Positions 48,580 through 60,299 of a stretch of DNA of 64,000 nucleotides are shown here, one piece after another. The stretch comes from Tanypteryx hageni (lineage: Eukaryota; Arthropoda; Insecta; Odonata; Petaluridae): positions 2,005,410 through 2,069,409 of the forward strand of contig CM054118.1 of NCBI GenBank assembly GCA_028673005.1. The letters run 5' to 3'. The notes beneath the pieces were generated by a model, which did no database searches, was not told the DNA's origin, and saw nothing but the letters and a program-made list of their open reading frames with translations. The position numbers and the translations under genes were made by a program. The stretch's first letter is position 1. Each line of letters starts with the position of its first letter.

Positions 48580-49600
48580 TTAAAACAAAACTTGCAGAAT
48601 TAAAAATTAATGTTTGCTCTTCAAATCTTGATATATTTGTAATCGCTAACACTAATTTGAATCAAAGCATAAGTGATTCTGACCTAAAAGTTACTGAAAA
48701 GATCTTGATCAACTAACTAGTGATAAATTGAGTTACGGTGGTACCTTCATTGCTGTTAAGATTGATATTAATTCATACATGGCAAAAGTCACCAGGTAAA
48801 ACATTTAACACCTTTGTTGTATTATGTCATGGCAAAACAACTTTAATAGCTGCAGTTGCTACTGCCTCCAGCCTGTGCTTTGTCAGACTATGAAGAGCAC
48901 TGTTCCACCATTGATGAAGTTCTTGCTACTCCCATGTTTCTCTTTGGTGACTATAACCTCCTAAATGCTGTCTGTCCTAACAATAAAACAAATTCAGCCT
49001 AAGTGCAACATGGAATTTTCCTCATTTTCTTTTCTTGCTCTCATCCAGGTCAATAGAATCACTAATTCCAAAGATAAACTACTAGACCATGTATTTTACT
49101 CAGATTACTCTACTTACCTTGTTAATGATCCTCTCTTTAAAATGGAAGGTTATCATCCTCCGTTGGGTTTGTGTATAAATAGTGAATGTAATATTACATA
49201 ATTAGATTATATTCATCAGCACTGTGATTTAAAAAACTGTTATCTTGATAAAGTATATTTTTACCTAAGTTGTATAAACTAGGATTTTCAAAAATGCTCT
49301 TGATGTAAATATGGCTTTTTCTAGTTTTATTAATACTGTGCAATCAATAGTGAATATTCATACTCTCATTATAAAGTATAATTGTAATTCCAAATATCCT
49401 AAATGGTTTTCTCCAGAATTTCAGATTGTTGTTATTTAAAACATTTTATCATATAAATTATAGATTCCATTCTGCTACAGATTATATAGCTTTTTGTAGA
49501 CTTAGAACTGAATGTAAAACTCTTATAAGACAGTGTTATAAGAATTATATAGGTAATGCTTAATTATAAATATCAATAAATATAAAATTCTTCTTGAACT
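48580..49600 (+). pseudogene. jockey/CR1-like LINE endonuclease fragment
   Basis: Plus-strand pieces of the apurinic-type endonuclease: LNQSISDSDL (near 48660), FIAVK (near 48755), LFGDYNLLNAV (48940-48970), the NRITNSKDKLLDHVF block (49055-49105) and GYHPPLGLCI (49148-49180). A linker region with WFSPEF follows to about 49600. Many frame changes. No reverse transcriptase follows directly. Confidence 0.65.
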
Positions 49601-49758
49601 ATGTTAGCTCTTGAAAGAAAACTAATGTTTTGTCTAATGTTTTTAATAATATACATTCATTCATTTATATTACTTCCATTGGCCACAAAATGTAACATGG
49701 AGCTCGTCAAAAGGTACAAACAAGGATACATACCATGCAAAGCATGCAGCACATTTAT

Positions 49759-49861
49759 AAGAAAAAGAAACTTGTAAATTTCCACTAACAATGATGCTGT
49801 AACATGCAAAACCGGTCGTATATTAAAATTGTTAGTGGAAATTTACAAGTTTCTTTTTCTT
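49759..49861. repeat. Perfect 34-bp inverted repeat (hairpin)
   Basis: Arms 49759-49792 and 49828-49861 are exact reverse complements; the loop is 35 bp and contains AAAACCGGTCGTA. The arms read AAGAAAAAGAAACTTGTAAA and onward. No element boundary or target duplication is obvious. Confidence 0.92.
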
Positions 49862-50249
49862 TTAAATGGAATCTTTCCAAAAGGTGGAGCCTTCCCAAGT
49901 GGACTTTGTCATACACTACATTTTAATAAAAGGAAATACAATACAAAACATAATAAAATGGAATCTGGGTTAAAAGCAAGAAGAAAACAGATTATCTTGA
50001 CAGTTTCAAAATATTCTTTTCGCATTATAAAAGGAGTTATTCACAAGAAAGATTTTGGTTTCCTTTTTGAATTCATTTATAGATTGTCAAGTTTTTTCAT
50101 TATTTGGGAGAGCATTATACAGTTTACTGCAGTAGCATGGACCCTTTTCAAATAGAGAGAGATGGTGCTGTATTGTGTGCATGTTGTTGTGGGCTCTTGT
50201 TGTGTAGTTGTGGGTGGATTGATTTTGGTAGAGGAGATGGAAGTTTTCT
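49862..50249. other. Unassigned stretch
   Basis: A 108-codon open frame starts in the hairpin arm (49829-50155) but shows no domain. I see nothing else. Confidence 0.35.
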
Positions 50250-50253
50250 TTAA

Positions 50254-51121
50254 CCCTCAGACTACCAAGGTATTTTGCACCTCAGTCCTATCAAGAGGGG
50301 GTAACTGAATTTACCCACAAAATTTCTATTGTAAATAAACATTTTTCATCAAAATCGGTGATTACTTTAATTTGTTAGTAATTTAAAGTCATTTCAACAA
50401 CCCATACTGAAAATTATTTTTATTTGAACAATCTAAATATTTTTTGTTCTGTGAAATTAATTTTATTTTTGCAATTTACTTGATACATCAAATACAAACA
50501 TTACAATACATTAATACATTAACAAACCAGATGTGTTTTTAATTGAAAATTTCATTGGCTATTTATGAGTTGGTTTGTTGGTCTGGGGGCACATGAAAAA
50601 GCCCTGCCGAATTCAAACTGTTGACTGAGGGGTTAGCAGCAAACACTATACTGGTTTGGCTACCACTCTTCCTGCATAATAAATATATTATATGTAAATG
50701 TAAGACATTCTAAATTACTACTGACTATTTTTCTGTTGTTTCCATATGATAAGAATTCTGTAGATTTAACAACTGCCATTCACCTATAGTAGCAAGTACA
50801 ACATTTAGAAGATAACTATAGGCTTATAAAAAGGCAAACAAGTATATTAATGCTATTGCAGGCTCTTTAAGCCGAAATTTTTTATTTTCTTCAATGAGGA
50901 ATACTGTTCTGAATAATACCTAGAGGGGTATCTCGGTTACCCCAAAACAATTTTCGATATTTCTCAGAAATTGTTAGATACCTTGTTTTTTGCATAATTA
51001 TGCTCTTCATACATTAAAAAACAGTTACATAGGAGGATAAAAATCAGAAAATGTTTTTTAGGAAAATATAAAAAAATAAGCGCCTGGGGTAATCTTGTTA
51101 CCACCCTTAGTAGTCTGAGGG
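50254..51121. mobile_element. Non-autonomous piggyBac-type element (868 bp)
   Basis: TTAA flanks both ends (50250-50253 and 51122-51125). The terminal repeats are CCCTCAGACTACCAAGG on the left and, inverted, CCCTCAGACTACTAAGG on the right. No transposase. Its tip shares ACTACCAAG with the piggyBac end at 38929, so that family may have mobilised it. Confidence 0.9.
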
Positions 51122-51204
51122 TTAACAAACATTACCAATTCATAAATAAAGATGCATGCAAGTGTTACTTTGTTTTTCATAGAAATATTCCTAGAGAAGG
51201 TTCA

Positions 51205-51850
51205 TTAATTTATGTTAAAGATGAGCATAAGAGCTCTTTTTTGATACATGAAAAGTCTTCAGAGGAAGATTTAGCACGGTGCTACTATATTGAAATAAGG
51301 AATTGGGAATGAAAATATTATCAATGGTGGTAGATGATTTAGAATTTATTCTTGTGGGACTAGAGATGGTAGGGGACAAGTTAAAAGAGGATGTTAATTT
51401 CAAAAATAATGATTTTTGGTGATTCTCAACATTGAAGTTAATATTAAAATCACCATAGATGATAATGTTACATTTAGAGAATTTATATGAAGCTAATGTT
51501 TTATCAAGGTTAGATGAAAAGGATTTTAAGTCTCCATTTGGTGACCTACAAATAAACAAAGAAATTGAAGTTTTTGTATTTGGCACTTCACAGCAAAACA
51601 TTCAGTCTCTTTCTGTGAATATAACTGGTATTGATTCTACATGACCTTAGACTTGACATAAATAATAAGTTTCTCGAATATGGTGAAACTGGTCTACAGC
51701 CTTGTGGACAAACAGCACTTATCTCATTATCTCTTAGCCCAAGTTTTGACAAGAACAGAATGCATTGTTGAAGTTCTTGTGTTTCTAATTGATTGATTTT
51801 ATTCTTTAGACAATGTACATTTAAGTGCAAGATTTTAAATTTGTTCCCTA
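51205..51850 (-). pseudogene. jockey/CR1-like LINE endonuclease fragment
   Basis: On the minus strand: HLNVHCLKNKINQLE (start of the endonuclease, near 51828), then a decayed stretch, then TSISLFICRSPNGDL, IIIYGDFNINFNVE (catalytic G-D-F-N motif, near 51460), SPTRINSKSSTTIDNIF (near 51340). The final S-D-H motif is not clear. The adjoining minus-strand sequence to about 52150 may be the upstream part of the same element. Confidence 0.75.
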
Positions 51851-52084
51851 GTCAATTGTGATTGTGTGTTTCATTTCTTGAACTGAAAGGCACAGGGGAT
51901 AGGAGAGATAAGTTTGGGGGATTAAAATTAGGGTCTGCTGTGGACACTTTTGGATTGTTTTTTTTTTCTGGGCATTATTGTTGTTGGTTTTATTGATGGT
52001 AGATGATCTTTGTTTGTGAAATGAAAATCTTTGAATGAATAAATATGAATACAACTGCTGATAAACCTGACACCATAGCAAATT

Positions 52085-52335
52085 CGTTTTCTGATTGGTA
52101 AGCAATGTTTCTGACCCTGATGGTATTCTTGCACTTATTTTGAGATGTATTAACCTACCATATTGGGTCATGTGGTGCCAGTGTTCAAATCTGGGATGTC
52201 AGATGTTAAAAATTATCGACCAATTGCGATTCAGTAATCTATAGCAAAGGTTTTTTTAATCCCTGGTTTTTGGTTATATTTATCCACTTGTCAATCCTAT
52301 AATAATTCAAGAACAGCATTGCAGATTGTTTTGCC
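52085..52335 (+). pseudogene. LINE reverse-transcriptase fragment
   Basis: The plus strand shows VSDPDGILALIL, FKSGMSDVKNYRPIAIQ and PIIIQEQH, the first blocks of a jockey/CR1-type reverse transcriptase (compare the block with NYRPISIQ at 55150). It lies back to back with the minus-strand endonuclease fragment. Confidence 0.7.
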
Positions 52336-53250
52336 GATGCTTGAGTGTCGTCGGTAGCGCAATCGACATCTCCGTTAAATTTCATTTTTTGTCACAGGTC
52401 CTTGCCAAAACACCATATCAATAAACGTATGATGTTATATTCATATACCTCTGTAAAAATCACTACGCTAATGTTGTTATTATTATCAGAAAAAAATTTA
52501 ATAGTCAAGGTGCCTGTCTCGCGCGATTTTCGGAGTTTTAGATAATTCGACGTAACAGAAAAACTGCGGGGGTTGTTGATAAATTCTCATACCAGCACAA
52601 ATTAAATATAATGCTCTATATTCACATCGACAGCATATTACCTACATCTCGTCGACCGTATAGTTCAGCAGGTAGCGTATCAAAAATATTTTAAAAATAA
52701 TGTATGGTAAGTTTCAGATATTTAAACAGTATACCAAAACACTACTAAATTAATCAATAAGTACTGTTGTTAATTTTGATCTCTTACCTTTCGTAGTTGA
52801 TTCGTTTACGAACATTAACTACGATGACATGGCTCAATTTTTCGCTGGCCTGATGATGACACCAAAACATTGGATATTGTAAACCTGATAGGTTTTACAA
52901 TTACATATCAAATTACGTAGAAATCTATGGTTAATTACAACTAATTGCATATCCTCTTCCATTCTTTCAAAAATAATTACCGAAAAAAACAACCGATATT
53001 GGTGATAACTAATTGGATATTAAACTAGAAATGTTTAACAACTAGAACGCAATAGTGACGCACATACACAGATTAAGAAAAGACAATTGGGTATTACCTT
53101 TCATTACGAATATTCAACACTGCTTCGTTTCTTAATATTCCGTTTCTTTTTCAGCCCTTGATTGACGATGAATCGCGATACAAGTAACATTTATTTTTTT
53201 CCTACGCATCTTCATCATAATATCCCCATTAAATAATTGATTACGATATA
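52336..53250. repeat. Satellite-like sequence related to the 20-23.7 kb array
   Basis: The stretch with TTATTATCAGAAAAAAATTT, AAGGTGCCTGTCTCGCGCGA and AACTGCGGGGGTTGTTGAT corresponds, inverted, to 20890-21150. Further ATTACCT(A/T)-type motifs lie at about 52637, 52788 and 53093. The copies are strongly diverged. Confidence 0.6.
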
Positions 53251-53389
53251 TTTTAAATTATTTATCTAGATTTTCAGTTTTGTCTTTCGTGTTGCCTAGT
53301 AAATTTTTAAAACTGTGTGGGTGGTGGAGTTCAAAACTAATTTTTTGGAGGCATGTTTTTGAACAAGTTTATTGATGAAATGCTGATGG

Positions 53390-56100
53390 TAACCTAATTT
53401 GGCTGCTGTTTCCTTAATATATTTGAGTTCTTTCTCATATCTAGTTTTATTAAGAGGAACATTAACAAGTCTATGTGACTATCAAACTGGAGGTTTACCT
53501 TCATTACTACTCCCAGATCGCGAATACTATCCTTCCGAGGTAGTGAAACACCACTTAATTTATAGTCAGCAACATATTCATGTTTAGACCTATTAAATGT
53601 TATTAAAAAACATTTCTGGGCATTGAGCTCCATTGAATTTTCCTCGCACCATTTGCACAAGTTATTTAGACCGGACTGAAGAATAGCACCATCAGCAGGA
53701 GATTGGAATTTTTGATACAACTTAAGATCATCCGCAAAAAGAATAAATTTAACCGGTTCCAATGTGGTTCCAATATCATTAATAAAAACTTTACAAAGAA
53801 AGGGTCCCAGATGGGAATCCTGAGGAATCCCTGATTGTACTTGAAACTGCCTAGATTTGGCTGATCTTATCTTTCGACTTGACTTCTACCTGTTATAAAT
53901 GATTCTATCCATTTATGCATGATGCCTGTAATTCCACAAGCAGACAATTTTGCCAAGAGATGTAGAGGCTGACTCTCTCAAATGCTTTTTTAAAATCATT
54001 ATAAACAGCATCCACCTGTATTTCTTGCTCAAAAGCTTCTAATATATTGGGTCGAGTGAATAAAAAATAAGCAAATGCTTATGCTTAAGATTTCTCTCAC
54101 TTTTTAAGCAAATGCTTAATTTGGGGTGAATAAAAAATAGCATTTGCTAGAAAGAATAAGCATTTGCTTATTTTTAGGAATTTTCTTCAGCATTTGCTTA
54201 AAATTATGTGAATAAAACCGAGCTTTTGCTTAATGCTTTAAGCATATGCTTAAACTTTTTTAAGTGAGGTAAAGGGCTTGCTAAAATATTTCTAAGTACT
54301 CTATGTTCATGACAATTGATCGTAAATATAGATATGGTAATTTATGGTGACACGAAAGGCTAAAAAACACGAGAAAAGTTTCAACAACCAACGGTTATAA
54401 AAATTTATATCGTTTCTCTGAAGAAAATGTTAAGTACCTATATTTCAAATCTGTTACTCGGAGAACATCAAGAGAGACGTGGCGGGGTCCTGTCTTCCAA
54501 ACAGAAGATAGAAATATTTTTAAGGTACTTAAGTGATCCCGGATTTCAAATAGGAGTCGGGGAAGATCACATACAATGTATGTAATACAGAAAATTTGTG
54601 GCGTCCAAAATCACTACAAAGGCAAATGACTGGATAAAATTACTATAACTAATTGAATAAAAAACACCCATGATTTGTGATATTATCGAATTCAGTTATA
54701 AAAGAAATAGTTTTAAAAAATTATTAATTAACTTTTTAAAAAATATTACTCAATATATTTACGTTTTTAGTTTGAAATTCAACTATGTAAAACTTTAAAT
54801 GTAAACAAAAACAAGTGAAGGAAGAGTTGCAAAGAGCTTTCTTCCGTAAAATTTAAGCATTTGCTTAAAACTGAGTAGCAAATGCTTATCAGCAAAAGCA
54901 AACTTTTTTTCACTCAATTTGAAGCTAATGCTTTAGCATTTGCTTATGCTTTTAGCAAATGCTTTTGCTTTTACTGTTTGCTTTAAGCATTTGCTTAATT
55001 TTTATTCACTCGACCCATTATTCTGAAAGATTAGCAAGTTAGTCATAGTTGAGCGTCCATATTGAAACCCATGCTGCTCCTGAACAATAATCTGTTTAAA
55101 TGAAAGATTTAATGCATCCAGAATTATACTTTGAAATATCTTTGCCAAACATGACTGAATAGATATTGGCCTATAATTTTCAACATCATCCTTCCTTCCA
55201 CTTTTAAAAATAGGAATGACATAACTTAATTTTAGATTGTCTGGAAATTTACCGGATGTCAGCGATAAATTGAACAAAAAAGTTAGTGGAGAAGCAACAT
55301 GACTATGACAATTTTTAAATGTACATGGGGGTATTCCATCAGAACCAGGCCCTTTTCTGCCATCAAGATCCTTTAATTTATTCAATACTTCATTTACTGA
55401 AATGACATATGAAGATATATTTGTTGTATTTTCAAAATAATACTCAGGAATATTGGATGCTGGGGATGTATATATGCCAGAAAAGTGAGTGGCAAAGAGA
55501 TTAGAAATACATACAGGATTACTTGCAACAGTTCCATTTAAAGTCATTTGAGTTGGAAAACTATGACCCTTTCAACTTGTATTAACAAAATTCCAAAAAT
55601 ATTTAATATCATTAGGAATAGAATTTGTAACAGTTTCTAAGTAATTTTTATAGCATTCCTTCATAAGCCTCTTACAATTTTTACGAGCTTCTTTAAATTT
55701 GACATATGCTGATGGTAACTGAGATTCCTTAAAATCTCTATGATACAGTTTTTTATACTTTATGACATTTTTCAATTCAGTTGAAACCCAGAAGGGAAAT
55801 TTACAGTTGCCTACAACTTTCTTGGGAGTACACTTTGTTATTAATTCATTAAGAATATCATTAAACCTCTGAAAAGCAGAGTCAACATTTAATTCGGAGA
55901 GAACTTTTTCCCATTCTATCTCAGATAAACAACTATCAAGTTGACTGTAATAGCAGTTTTTAAAATCAACAATAACATTTGGAACATATAAAAAGTCATT
56001 TTATATTTTAATATCAATGTCTATGGCTAAGGCTGGATGATAACCTTCAATAATGTTGTAATGATTGTTAATGCTATATAGTACAAAAAGAGTGATGTTA
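53390..56100 (-). pseudogene. jockey/CR1-like LINE ORF2 remnant, split by a Harbinger element
   Basis: On the minus strand, in protein order: endonuclease end with GYHPALAIDIDI (about 56040), a linker with KYKKLYHRDF (55760) and YFWNFVN, then the reverse transcriptase: LKDLDGRKGPGSDGIPPCTF, FKSGRKDDVENYRPISIQS, IIVQEQHGFQYGRST (55080), FILFADDLKLYQKF (53740, catalytic F-A-D-D), CFLITFNR and LGVVMKVNLQFDSHI. The region between QEQHGFQ and FADD holds the insertion 54049-55016, and further frameshifts. It ends near 53394. Confidence 0.85.
54049..55016. mobile_element. Harbinger element, deleted (968 bp)
   Basis: Both ends read GGGTCGAGTGAATAAAAA inwards. The 3-bp duplication ATT (54046-54048, 55017-55019) is confirmed by the LINE frame, which reads on without a break if the element and one ATT are removed. 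The interior (about 54380-54600) keeps part of a HARBI1-like transposase: NLYRFSEENVKYL, LSSKQKIEIFLRYLSD, GFQIGVGEDHI. The two end regions (54049-54260, 54845-55016) are packed with the palindrome AAGCAAATGCTT and variants. Confidence 0.88.
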
Positions 56101-56339
56101 GAAATATGATGACTGAATTGATGCTTGAATTGTATATTCTAGTTATTTGTGTAAACTGAAAACTGTTTTGTTTCAAAATGATCAAGTGAAAGCTTGCATA
56201 TTATTTTTAAATTATGGTAACTGGAAGCTTACATTGTATACTCAAATAGTTGTAATGAGATTACACCAATTTTGAAACCAAAACTATTCATGATGAAAAA
56301 CTTGATCATTTATATTGAAGAAAGTACATTTAAATATAA

Positions 56340-56930
56340 TTATTAAAAATGAAACGTCATATCCTTCACATGCAGGTAAAGTGAAAACTTTCTTGAAATT
56401 ATTCTGTAAAATCAATTTTTTCTGTAATATTTTGTATCTTTTGTGACATTTATAACATTTGTTAATTTGTATTAGTAAGTTTTACACTCTTTAAAGGAGA
56501 TGCTAAAATATATACCATCGACGGGAAACTATTTAAATTAAAAATATATATCAACAAAAACTCTATCATTGGATTGCTAGAACTCGAAATTATGCTAAAG
56601 GAAACAGTCACATAATAAATATAATTACGTAAAATGAAACATCATACCTATCCTTTACATGCAAGTGAAAACTCTTTTCTCGAAATTATTTTATAAAATC
56701 CTTAATTACTGTAATATTTCTTGGTTTATGTACTATTTTGTAATAGGTATTTTGTGAGGCTTATATCTGTTAATTTGTATAAATAAGTATTTTAGTCTTT
56801 ACAGGAGTTATTAAATATATACTTAAACAGAAAACGATTTTACGTAATTCAAGTATAAATAAAAAAACTAAATCATAGGATAGCTAAAAAACCACGACTG
56901 AATTTTCCTTTTTTATCATTCGAAAGGTCT
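56340..56930. repeat. Two-unit tandem repeat, period ~285 bp
   Basis: AATGAAACGTCAT at 56348 recurs as AATGAAACATCAT at 56633, and the following landmarks keep order: CACATGCA, TGAAAACT, GAAATTATT, CTGTAATATTT, GTTAATTTGTAT, TAAATATATAC. No coding content. The flanking stretch 56101-56340 is unassigned. Confidence 0.75.
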
Positions 56931-56939
56931 GCTGTGAGA

Positions 56940-57347
56940 AATCTTAATTAAAGGAGATACTACTAATAAAATCTTTTGTAGTTCCAAAACTGCTTATTTC
57001 ATTCTTAAGGTCCAATCTGAAAGATTTTTCATTTCTACATGCATTTAGATAAAAGGAATGTTTTCAAATTATTAAGCAAGATACCAATTGTCAATATCAG
57101 AGGAAAGGCCCTTGCCGGTTATTTATGTAACTAACTAATATAATTTGGAATATCTCAAACTACTAATATAATTCGGAATATCCCAAATTATTAATATCAT
57201 TCGAATAATCTTAACTAATATTATTTCTAGAGACATTCTATTGCGAGAAATTACTAATCTTTCGAATGATATGAATATAATCGAATATTGGTCATAATTG
57301 AATGAATCGATTATGATCTCTCGATTATGCGATTATGCCAATCACTA
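56940..57347. mobile_element. hAT-like terminus, copy 2
   Basis: Ends at 57347; inverted it begins TAGTGATTGGCATAATCGCA. It matches 36330-36762 in order (ATGTTTTCAAATTATT, GTCAATATCA, AATTCGGAATAT, GATTATGATCTCTCGATTAT). The left end was not found. Confidence 0.55.
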
Positions 57348-58004
<657 letters not shown>

Positions 58005-58637
58005 TCGTGTGACAGTTGAGCTTCATGTTTGAGATACGAAATGTGTCACGTGGTATTGATTGCAGACTGTCAGAAATCGCTTCTGTGTAAATGCAAGATG
58101 ATTTTTAATATGCCTTGATTTGTTAATGCAGTGTAATTCAAATTTTTATTATGATAAATTTACAGGAAATATTTGAATCCTATATACTTTGGTCATTCCC
58201 TTAAGTTTGATATTAAAACCAAAGTTTATGTATATCATTTTCTCACACTCGTATGCAGCAGTTTTAACAAGCTGTATGCGTTGAATTTGTAAATCTATTT
58301 GTGAAAAAGGATTAAATTCGTTTCCATGTGTAATTAAATTGAATTCATTTTTATTATCAAATAATTCTTTTGAATGACTGATTGAAATATGCGGTTTTTC
58401 ATTGGTTAGTACAAATTTATTACGAATTACCTCGATTTTCTTCTTTTTCCTTTTTTTATTCCATCTTTTCCCGCGTAAACCTCGCTTTTTGTGTCATCTA
58501 TTCATATGGAAACCATATCACCAAGATTTTGATATGCTTCATCTGATAGCTTTGTCTGCATTTTTACTATATGGTACGATTGTTACTTCGATTAATGTCA
58601 CCCTCGGGAACGATGTCTTGAACAATTGTGCCAGTTT

Positions 58638-60003
58638 TTAATATCTGATTTTGGTTCTCTTAGTTTTCTGCAAGGTTCGTTGCTCACATTTTTGTGTAGT
58701 TTCTGGTTTCCTTCCTTTGCACACTTTATTTTCAGTCACAGTATCCTTGTCTACACTTCTTCCAATCTTCATCATGCACTGAACTTTTCTATACTGTCGA
58801 TGCAGCCTGACCATTTGCCCCATGGGCCAATTTTCCACCTGAAACGTTTTCGTTATATATTTCATTGTACATATTATAATGACCTCAATTATTTAAGCAG
58901 AGATTACAATATAAAGCTTTCCATGGGAAGTTGAGGGTTAAGCATGTTACCATTTTTATTTCATCTAATAGAGAATGAATCAATAAATTGATGGATTAAA
59001 ATTAAAGTTTTACTGTTGATGGCTTGTCAAACTTGGAGAGGTACTAGACTTTTTAAGTTTTATATTAGGCTGCAGAATATCAATTGCATATTTTTATCTC
59101 TACACAGTCGACCATTGTTTTATACTTAGTATTGCTTCACCTTGTGGGCCATGGAAATTCGTTGCATTGCTTTTCTTTTTGGCTTTGGTCAAGTTTCACA
59201 AACGGAATTGCTTATTTCTCCTGCTTTCTCTTCAACACACCTGGGCTCTGAAATCTCTAATTTGGTGTTAGGAACAATGTACAATCGAACATCCACATGA
59301 ATTGATCTTACCCTGATTCCTCCTCCGCATGTAACTGCGCAATCTTCCCATTGTATGAATTCCCAATGGTAATTGGGGAGATAATTTAAGCCTTCTTTTG
59401 GTACATAGTATCTGTATTTAATTCCTGGACTGATATTACCATAAAAACAGCCTGGAAATTTTCAGATGCATTAAGATAATGCTATTTTGTTTGCAATATT
59501 ATAATAATATGAATAAGTCAAAGTGTAACTGAATTTTCACTATAGCTTTCAATGGATTAATGGTAGCTTGTGATAATTGAGTCTTAAGTGTGAAAAAGCA
59601 GCTACTTGAATGTATTACTTTTACTGTTGTTCTTACTTTCTAAGATTTGTGCCTTAAATTGATTTCCTTATAAAAACATACATAAATAACAAGGTATTCT
59701 GTGGTAGGCCCCTTTATATTCGGTTCGTCTTTTTGTGGTTTGGGATGACTGTACATTCCATTTGCCTCCTTGCCAAAATTGTACTCTCCATATGGTTCTT
59801 CTCGGCTGTGATATATTAAGACATAGTTGAAATTAATTGAGGGATTGGAGATTATTAATGAAAGCATTACCAAGAAAACTTACTAGTCTCCATTCAAAAG
59901 GAATGTTGAGTTCTCCAGAGATTGCAATAGTGTTTTCAGTAGCTGGAAGTTTTTCTATTCTAATGTTTCTGCTGTTTTGGTATAGTGACAATTTCAACAT
60001 AGC
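58638..60003 (-). pseudogene. ADAMTS/ADAMTSL-like gene remnant
   Basis: ADAMTS and ADAMTS-like proteins are secreted extracellular-matrix proteins; the window holds only spacer and thrombospondin (TSP1) exons. Exon a (60003-59884) reads GYVEIVTIP, then, one frame over, SRNIRIEKLPATENTIAI, the classic spacer opening. Exon b (59805-59682) has EEPYGEYNFGKEANG and KGPTTEYLVIY. Exon c (59451-59312) has SPGIKYRYYVPKE then EFIQWEDCAVTCGGG, the start of a TSP1 repeat. A further TSP1-like stretch (about 58850-58670) has YRKVQCMMKIG and VCKGRKPETTQKC. Acceptors and donors (cttcag, gtaagt, gtatgt, gtaaga) look good, but exons a and c each need a frameshift and a TGA stands after CET near 59190. A possible earlier exon ends at 60186. 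Confidence 0.7.
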
Positions 60004-60299
60004 CTGAAGAGATAAGACAAATATGGATCATAAGAAACATTTTAAAATGTATAACTTGAAGCTTAATATCAACCATCCTTAACTAAACTAATTAATTGAT
60101 CATTTAATTACTGTCGAGGATAGTTGCTTAGCAATTGAAATGCATTTATGGTTAACTTTAATATAGTATTAATAATAGGAGTTACCTGTGTCTTTATCAA
60201 ACCATGAAGTCTTAATAGGCAAACCTTGGATATTAAAATTTAATAGTGGCTTGAGTTAGAGAAAAAATTTTAAAGGTTGATTCATATGCCGTGATGTAT

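Noticed and set aside
54049..55016. CRISPR-like array of short repeats
   Set aside because: The AAGCAAATGCTT motifs are irregularly spaced palindromes inside a transposon with terminal repeats in animal DNA.
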